NCBI GenBank assembly: GCA_900550035.1
Contig: URQS01000065.1
Location: forward strand, 1 to 17,271
Source of the DNA: an uncultured Prevotella sp.
GTDB lineage: Bacteria > Bacteroidota > Bacteroidia > Bacteroidales > Bacteroidaceae
DNA length: 17,271 bases
Direction: 5' to 3'
The notes beneath the pieces were generated by a model. The model searched no databases. It had not been told where the DNA came from and was given only the letters and a program-made list of their open reading frames with translations. A program made the position numbers and the translations under genes. The stretch's first letter is position 1, and every line of letters begins with the position of its first letter. Shown here piece by piece: positions 14,851 to 17,271 of the stretch.

Positions 14851-14882
14851 CAAAAATAGATATTCTTTTTTACATTTCCAAA
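14851..14882 (-). promoter_or_regulatory. Promoter of the susC-susD operon
   Basis: On the minus strand TTTG (14882-14879), a 20-base spacer and TATTTTTG (14858-14851) match the Bacteroidetes -33/-7 consensus exactly. The predicted start near 14845 gives a 5' untranslated leader of about 290 bases. Confidence 0.68.
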
Positions 14883-14891
14883 TGTTTTACT

Positions 14892-14910
14892 ACAAAATGT
14901 TCAATTTTGT
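14892..14910. promoter_or_regulatory. Operator-like inverted repeat just upstream of the susC -33 element
   Basis: ACAAAAT and ATTTTGT arms (7 bp, 5-base spacer) lie 10 bases upstream of the -33 TTTG, where an activator of susC would bind. The AT-rich composition lowers confidence. In the rest of 14911-15102 I see only AT-rich sequence and a GTCAATT/AATTGAC palindrome at 15080-15096. Confidence 0.35.
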
Positions 14911-15102
14911 TGTATTTTTATTACAAAAGATTTTTAAAAAGCCGTCGTAACTTAGCTTTTGTGATTATTGTGCACGAACACATGGACAGAACGAAAGTTG
15001 AAAATGCAATAAAATGGCATAAATATTGATTTTTGTGCAAGTTTTTAGGCGCTTGTTTACAATTAAAAACTTAATATATGTCAATTTTTAATTGACAAAA
15101 AA

Positions 15103-15159
15103 GCAATAAGCACTACGATATTTTACAATATGATAGTAAAACAACGCAGTGCCTATTGC
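15103..15159 (-). terminator. Terminator downstream of the recombinase gene
   Basis: On the minus strand GCAATA-g-GCACT pairs with AGTGC-t-TATTGC, with an inner TTTTAC/GTAAAA stem. This is followed by TTTTTTGTC. It lies about 240 bases past the recombinase stop codon and before the susC promoter, so it would insulate susC from recombinase transcription. The plus-strand exit is also T-rich, so it could work both ways. Confidence 0.65.
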
Positions 15160-15240
15160 CTTTACTTGTTATTTTTGTCTTTTTGTTAGACTGGGCTTCT
15201 CGTGCCCATTATTTTGTCTCGTCGGTCACGGCAAACAAGT

Positions 15241-15399
15241 CGTCGAGAATGACTTCCTATTAACTTGTCCATAAGCCATTTCTTATTGATAACTTGCCAA
15301 AATTACGAAAAAAATGCGGTTTTGGCAAGTTATCCAAATCGATAACTTGCCAAAACTTCAAAAAAATCGCGGTTTTGGCAAGTTATCGGATTCTCGACG
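15241..15399. repeat. Two tandem 53-bp hairpins nested in a 10-bp inverted repeat
   Basis: GATAACTTGCCAAAA (15288-15302 and 15341-15355) and its reverse complement (15320-15334 and 15373-15387) form two identical 15-bp stems with 17-base loops. Each loop contains seven A residues and ends CGG, and the period is exactly 53. The whole block is bracketed by CGTCGAGAAT (15241-15250) and ATTCTCGACG (15390-15399), the latter ending one base before the recombinase stop codon. No coding role is supported. A TGGGC/GCCCA hairpin also lies at 15192-15208. Confidence 0.88.
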
Positions 15400-16365
15400 T
15401 CATATTACGCCTAATGACTGCATCACCTTTTTGTTGGCTTCAGCCAGCGACGGGTCGAGCAACGCGCGTATATATATTAAGGTGGTGGAGAGTTTGGTGT
15501 GCCCCATGGCTTTGGCTATGAGCGAAATATCTATGCCCGAGCGATAGGCAAGGCTCGCCCACGAGTGGCGCGCAACGTACGACGACAGCGTACGACTGCT
15601 GCCGATAAGCCGTGAGAGACGGTGGAGAGCGTAATTGTACGCTCGCAACCGTTTGAGGTAAGTGTGGTGGATATTTGCGGAAGTAGTATTGGCAAGAATT
15701 GGAAATACGTACTCGCTGCCCGTAATGGAATGACGGTTTATGATTTCTGCCATATACGGCTCAATAGCCACGCACACCTTATGCCCCGTCTTATGGCGGG
15801 CATAGTGCAGCACGCCGTCGTGTATCTGCTGCCATTTCAGATAGGCAATGTCTACAAACGGCATTCCCATAGCCATGAAACTGAACATGAATATGTCGCG
15901 AGCAAAGGCGAGGTGAGGCAGATGGTCGAGTTGCAGCGCGAGCAGTCGGCGTATCTCTTCATCTGTGACGCTGCGCTTGGCTGTTTGTTCATTGCCGGTG
16001 AAGACAGCAGTGAAGGGATTGTCGGCAGCATTGCCTGCCGCCCGGTTGTACAAGCTACGCAATGAGCGCATGTAGGCTGACACGGTGTTGAGACGTATGC
16101 CTCGGTTGCACAGCCACCGCTGATAGCATTGGAGCATTGCGGCAGTGATGTCGGCAAAGCACCATTTGCTATTATCCAGAAAGCGTGACAACGAACGTGC
16201 AGCCGTAAGATAATTGGCAGCAGTCTTGTGGCGTGCTTGTTTCTGCATGCGCTCAGCCTCAGCCATGGCAAAGCTCATTCCGTTCAGATTCATTACATTG
16301 GTTGCGCTACACTCCTTCTTCTTTGGACTATGTCCCAAACCCATCTCTATTCTGAAATATACCAT
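15400..16365 (-). CDS. Tyrosine site-specific recombinase (Bacteroidetes invertase-like)
   Basis: 321 residues. An N-terminal SAM-like core-binding domain lies at about 40-125 (HKTAANYLTAARSLSRFL ... LNTVSAYMRSLRSLYNRA). The catalytic domain follows from about 130. Visible catalytic residues are Lys192 in ARHKTG, Arg266-His267 in YVARHSWAS, His289 in MGHT and the nucleophile Tyr298 in STTLIYI. The usual Arg-I box (TGLRxSE) reads MGMPFVD (166-172) with no arginine; IntDOT of CTnDOT also lacks this arginine. Size and motifs match recombinases that invert promoters and susC segments in Bacteroides. The start at 16365 is the longest choice; Met25 (MNLNGMSFAM) is an alternative. It sits between two inverted susC-leader copies, 0.8 kb upstream of susC. 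Confidence 0.9.
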   Translation of the reverse strand: MVYFRIEMGLGHSPKKKECSATNVMNLNGMSFAMAEAERMQKQARHKTAANYLTAARSLSRFLDNSKWCFADITAAMLQCYQRWLCNRGIRLNTVSAYMRSLRSLYNRAAGNAADNPFTAVFTGNEQTAKRSVTDEEIRRLLALQLDHLPHLAFARDIFMFSFMAMGMPFVDIAYLKWQQIHDGVLHYARHKTGHKVCVAIEPYMAEIINRHSITGSEYVFPILANTTSANIHHTYLKRLRAYNYALHRLSRLIGSSRTLSSYVARHSWASLAYRSGIDISLIAKAMGHTKLSTTLIYIRALLDPSLAEANKKVMQSLGVI

Positions 16366-16422
16366 AGTAATAATGTATTAAAAGGTTAGACACTTGTTTT
16401 ATATTTGCATTTCTAACGCTCA

Positions 16423-16466
16423 GAATTGCGAGCTGAACGCACAAAGAAATCTTTAGCTCGAAATTC
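16423..16466. repeat. Imperfect 12-bp inverted repeat upstream of the recombinase gene
   Basis: GAATTGCGAGCT (16423-16434) and AGCTCGAAATTC (16455-16466) pair with a single G:A mismatch across a 20-base spacer, about 60 bases upstream of the recombinase start. A TATATTTG word (16400-16407) just beside it matches the -7 consensus, but facing right. This could be a recombinase binding site or operator. Confidence 0.45.
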
Positions 16467-16571
16467 TCGAGTTTTGCGCAGTTTTAGCTACATTATTCAT
16501 ACTCAGATAGTTATAATCGTAATGAGCCAAACTTGCAAAATGTACGTTTGCAAAAAAACTCATTTTTATTG

Positions 16572-16677
16572 CAAATGGGCTACATTTATACGTCAACGGG
16601 ACTACAGTTGGCATTCAAATGTTGTCCTTATGCCTTGCAAAAGTAGTCCATTTAGAAAGTAAATGTAGTTCATTTGA
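16572..16677. repeat. Four copies of a 17-bp motif in forward-forward-reverse-reverse order
   Basis: Copy 1 is CAAATGGGCTACATTTA (16572-16588) and copy 2 is CAACGGGACTACAGTTGG (16595-16612). The inverted copies are AAAAGTAGTCCATTTAG (around 16639-16655) and TAAATGTAGTTCATTTG (16661-16677). Copies 1 and 4 are inverted repeats with two mismatches in 17. The CTAC/GTAG cores are 22-23 bases apart within each pair, two helical turns. The rest of 16366-16792 is AT-rich with no gene I can support. Confidence 0.6.
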
Positions 16678-16776
16678 AGAACTAACGAAGTGAATTGCTG
16701 CCAAACCCTATAAAAAACAGCCTCTGAAATCTCTAGAATGAATTTTTTATTTGTAACACTTTTTTACTGCATATAC

Positions 16777-16784
16777 AATATTTG
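16777..16784 (+). promoter_or_regulatory. Putative -7 element for leader copy B
   Basis: AATATTTG differs from TAnnTTTG at one base, and a TTTG lies at 16750-16753 with a slightly long 23-base spacer. A start near 16791 would place leader copy B at the very beginning of the transcript. This differs from copy A, whose promoter is about 190 bases further back. Confidence 0.4.
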
Positions 16785-16792
16785 CATAGCTT

Positions 16793-16899
16793 TCTCCACC
16801 TCCCGGCAAGAGGTAGCGAGGCTCATGTTATATCCGTCGCAGACTTGAAGTTCGACAAAAAACAATTAATTATATTATTCACCAAAAGAGAGAGATTTT
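16793..16899 (+). repeat. Leader copy B, inverted duplicate of the susC leader without susC
   Basis: 107 bases matching 14659-14553 in reverse complement: the last 37 are identical and the first 70 about 85% identical, including the ACCTC/GAGGT stem-loop. One base later an ATG (16901) begins, but the ORF reads MEKE and stops, so no SusC signal peptide follows. The 16904-17126 stretch has no supported gene; it contains two similar GCAGATTTGAG / GCGGATTTGAG words and GAGAAGTA/TACTTCTC inverted words. Confidence 0.88.
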
Positions 16900-17126
16900 T
16901 ATGGAAAAAGAATGACTAAAAAAGCAAAAAATAGCAGATTTGAGCTTTTGTTTTGAGTTTCAAGTGGTTGTGGCAGTCGTTGGCTTTTTGTGGCATTCGT
17001 GAGGAAATGCGAAAATGGCGGATTTGAGAAGTAGAAACGCTTTCAAGTCATTACCTCAAAGAAACTCTCTAATAAGCATTTTTAACGGCTTCGGTTTTTA
17101 CTTCTCAATTCTGCACAGGTTGTGAA

Positions 17127-17157
17127 TTTGCCATGCAACTCTCATGATTTAATTTTG
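17127..17157 (+). promoter_or_regulatory. Promoter of the second recombinase gene
   Basis: TTTG (17127-17130), a 19-base spacer and TAATTTTG (17150-17157) fit the Bacteroidetes -33/-7 consensus. The predicted start near 17164 lies shortly before the ATG at 17181. Confidence 0.68.
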
Positions 17158-17180
17158 CACAGAACAAAAAGCAAGGAATT

Positions 17181-17271
17181 ATGAGAAGTACATTCAAGAC
17201 AGTCTTCTATGTAAACGGAAGCAAGGAGAGAAACGGAATTGTCCCTATCATGGGACGTGTGACAATCAACG
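17181..17271 (+). CDS. Tyrosine recombinase/integrase, N-terminal fragment cut by window edge
   Basis: Only the first 30 residues are visible: MRSTFKTVFYVNG, then SKERNGIVPIMGRVTIN. This is the arm-type DNA-binding start shared by many Bacteroidetes integrases of about 400 residues (MRSTFKxLFY...NGxxPIMGRIT). The catalytic domain lies outside the window. It has a good promoter and starts about 280 bases after the orphan leader copy B, where a susC gene would be expected. It may belong to a mobile element or to the same recombination locus as the recombinase at 15400-16365. Confidence 0.78.
   Translation, partial: MRSTFKTVFYVNGSKERNGIVPIMGRVTIN

Noticed and set aside
15080..15096. GTCAATT/AATTGAC palindrome as a terminator
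   Set aside because: AT-rich 7-bp stem without a U-run in either direction; the neighbouring 15103-15159 hairpin is the better terminator.
15288..15387. CRISPR or coding origin for the GATAACTTGCC repeats, including the 75- and 77-codon ORFs at 15294-15547
   Set aside because: Only two hairpins with similar loops are present, and the ORFs simply read through palindromes and the antisense of the recombinase C-terminus.
16426..16662. 78-codon rightward ORF MRAERTKKSL...
   Set aside because: Low-complexity composition, no family resemblance, and it lies across the inverted motif array; more likely non-coding.

Overview
The window looks like a chromosome segment from a Bacteroidales bacterium, probably Prevotella-like. 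This is inferred from a SusC/SusD pair, BspA-type leucine-rich repeats, Bacteroidetes-type promoters (TTTG at -33, TAnnTTTG at -7), very weak Shine-Dalgarno sequences and two Bacteroidetes-type tyrosine recombinases. No rRNA, tRNA or CRISPR array was seen.

Left third (1-4.66 kb): a phosphate/polyphosphate neighbourhood. A leucine-rich-repeat gene and polyphosphate kinase ppk1 (cut by the left edge) run leftward. A phosphate-selective-porin-type outer-membrane channel runs rightward. The 235-bp divergent region between them carries two arrays of a 6-base motif repeated every 11 bases. The arrays face opposite ways, and each sits at exactly the same distance from its own -7 element, which fits shared activation by a PhoB-type response regulator. 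Beyond the porin's terminator lie a CYTH/triphosphate-tunnel enzyme and a 46-residue single-pass membrane protein.

Middle (4.67-9.75 kb): an inverted-repeat intergenic element, then prfB (release factor 2, without the programmed frameshift) overlapping a long-chain acyl-CoA synthetase by ATGA. A 312-bp divergent gap holds five tandem 23-bp repeats just upstream of an AAA-ATPase/DUF4143 gene. A 383-bp gap after it holds 21-bp tandem repeats and a strong terminator.

Right part (9.75-17.27 kb): an orphan susC-susD operon (no glycan enzymes in view) with a long 5' leader, followed by a tyrosine recombinase gene. A second, inverted copy of the 107-bp susC leader lies 2.1 kb away on the far side of the recombinase, with its own putative promoter but no susC behind it, only a four-codon ORF. 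The start of a second tyrosine recombinase lies 0.3 kb further on. Inverted leaders bracketing a recombinase gene, together with several palindromic arrays, suggest an invertible promoter switch or the remains of a SusC shufflon. This is the most interesting system in the window, but inversion itself is inferred, not shown.
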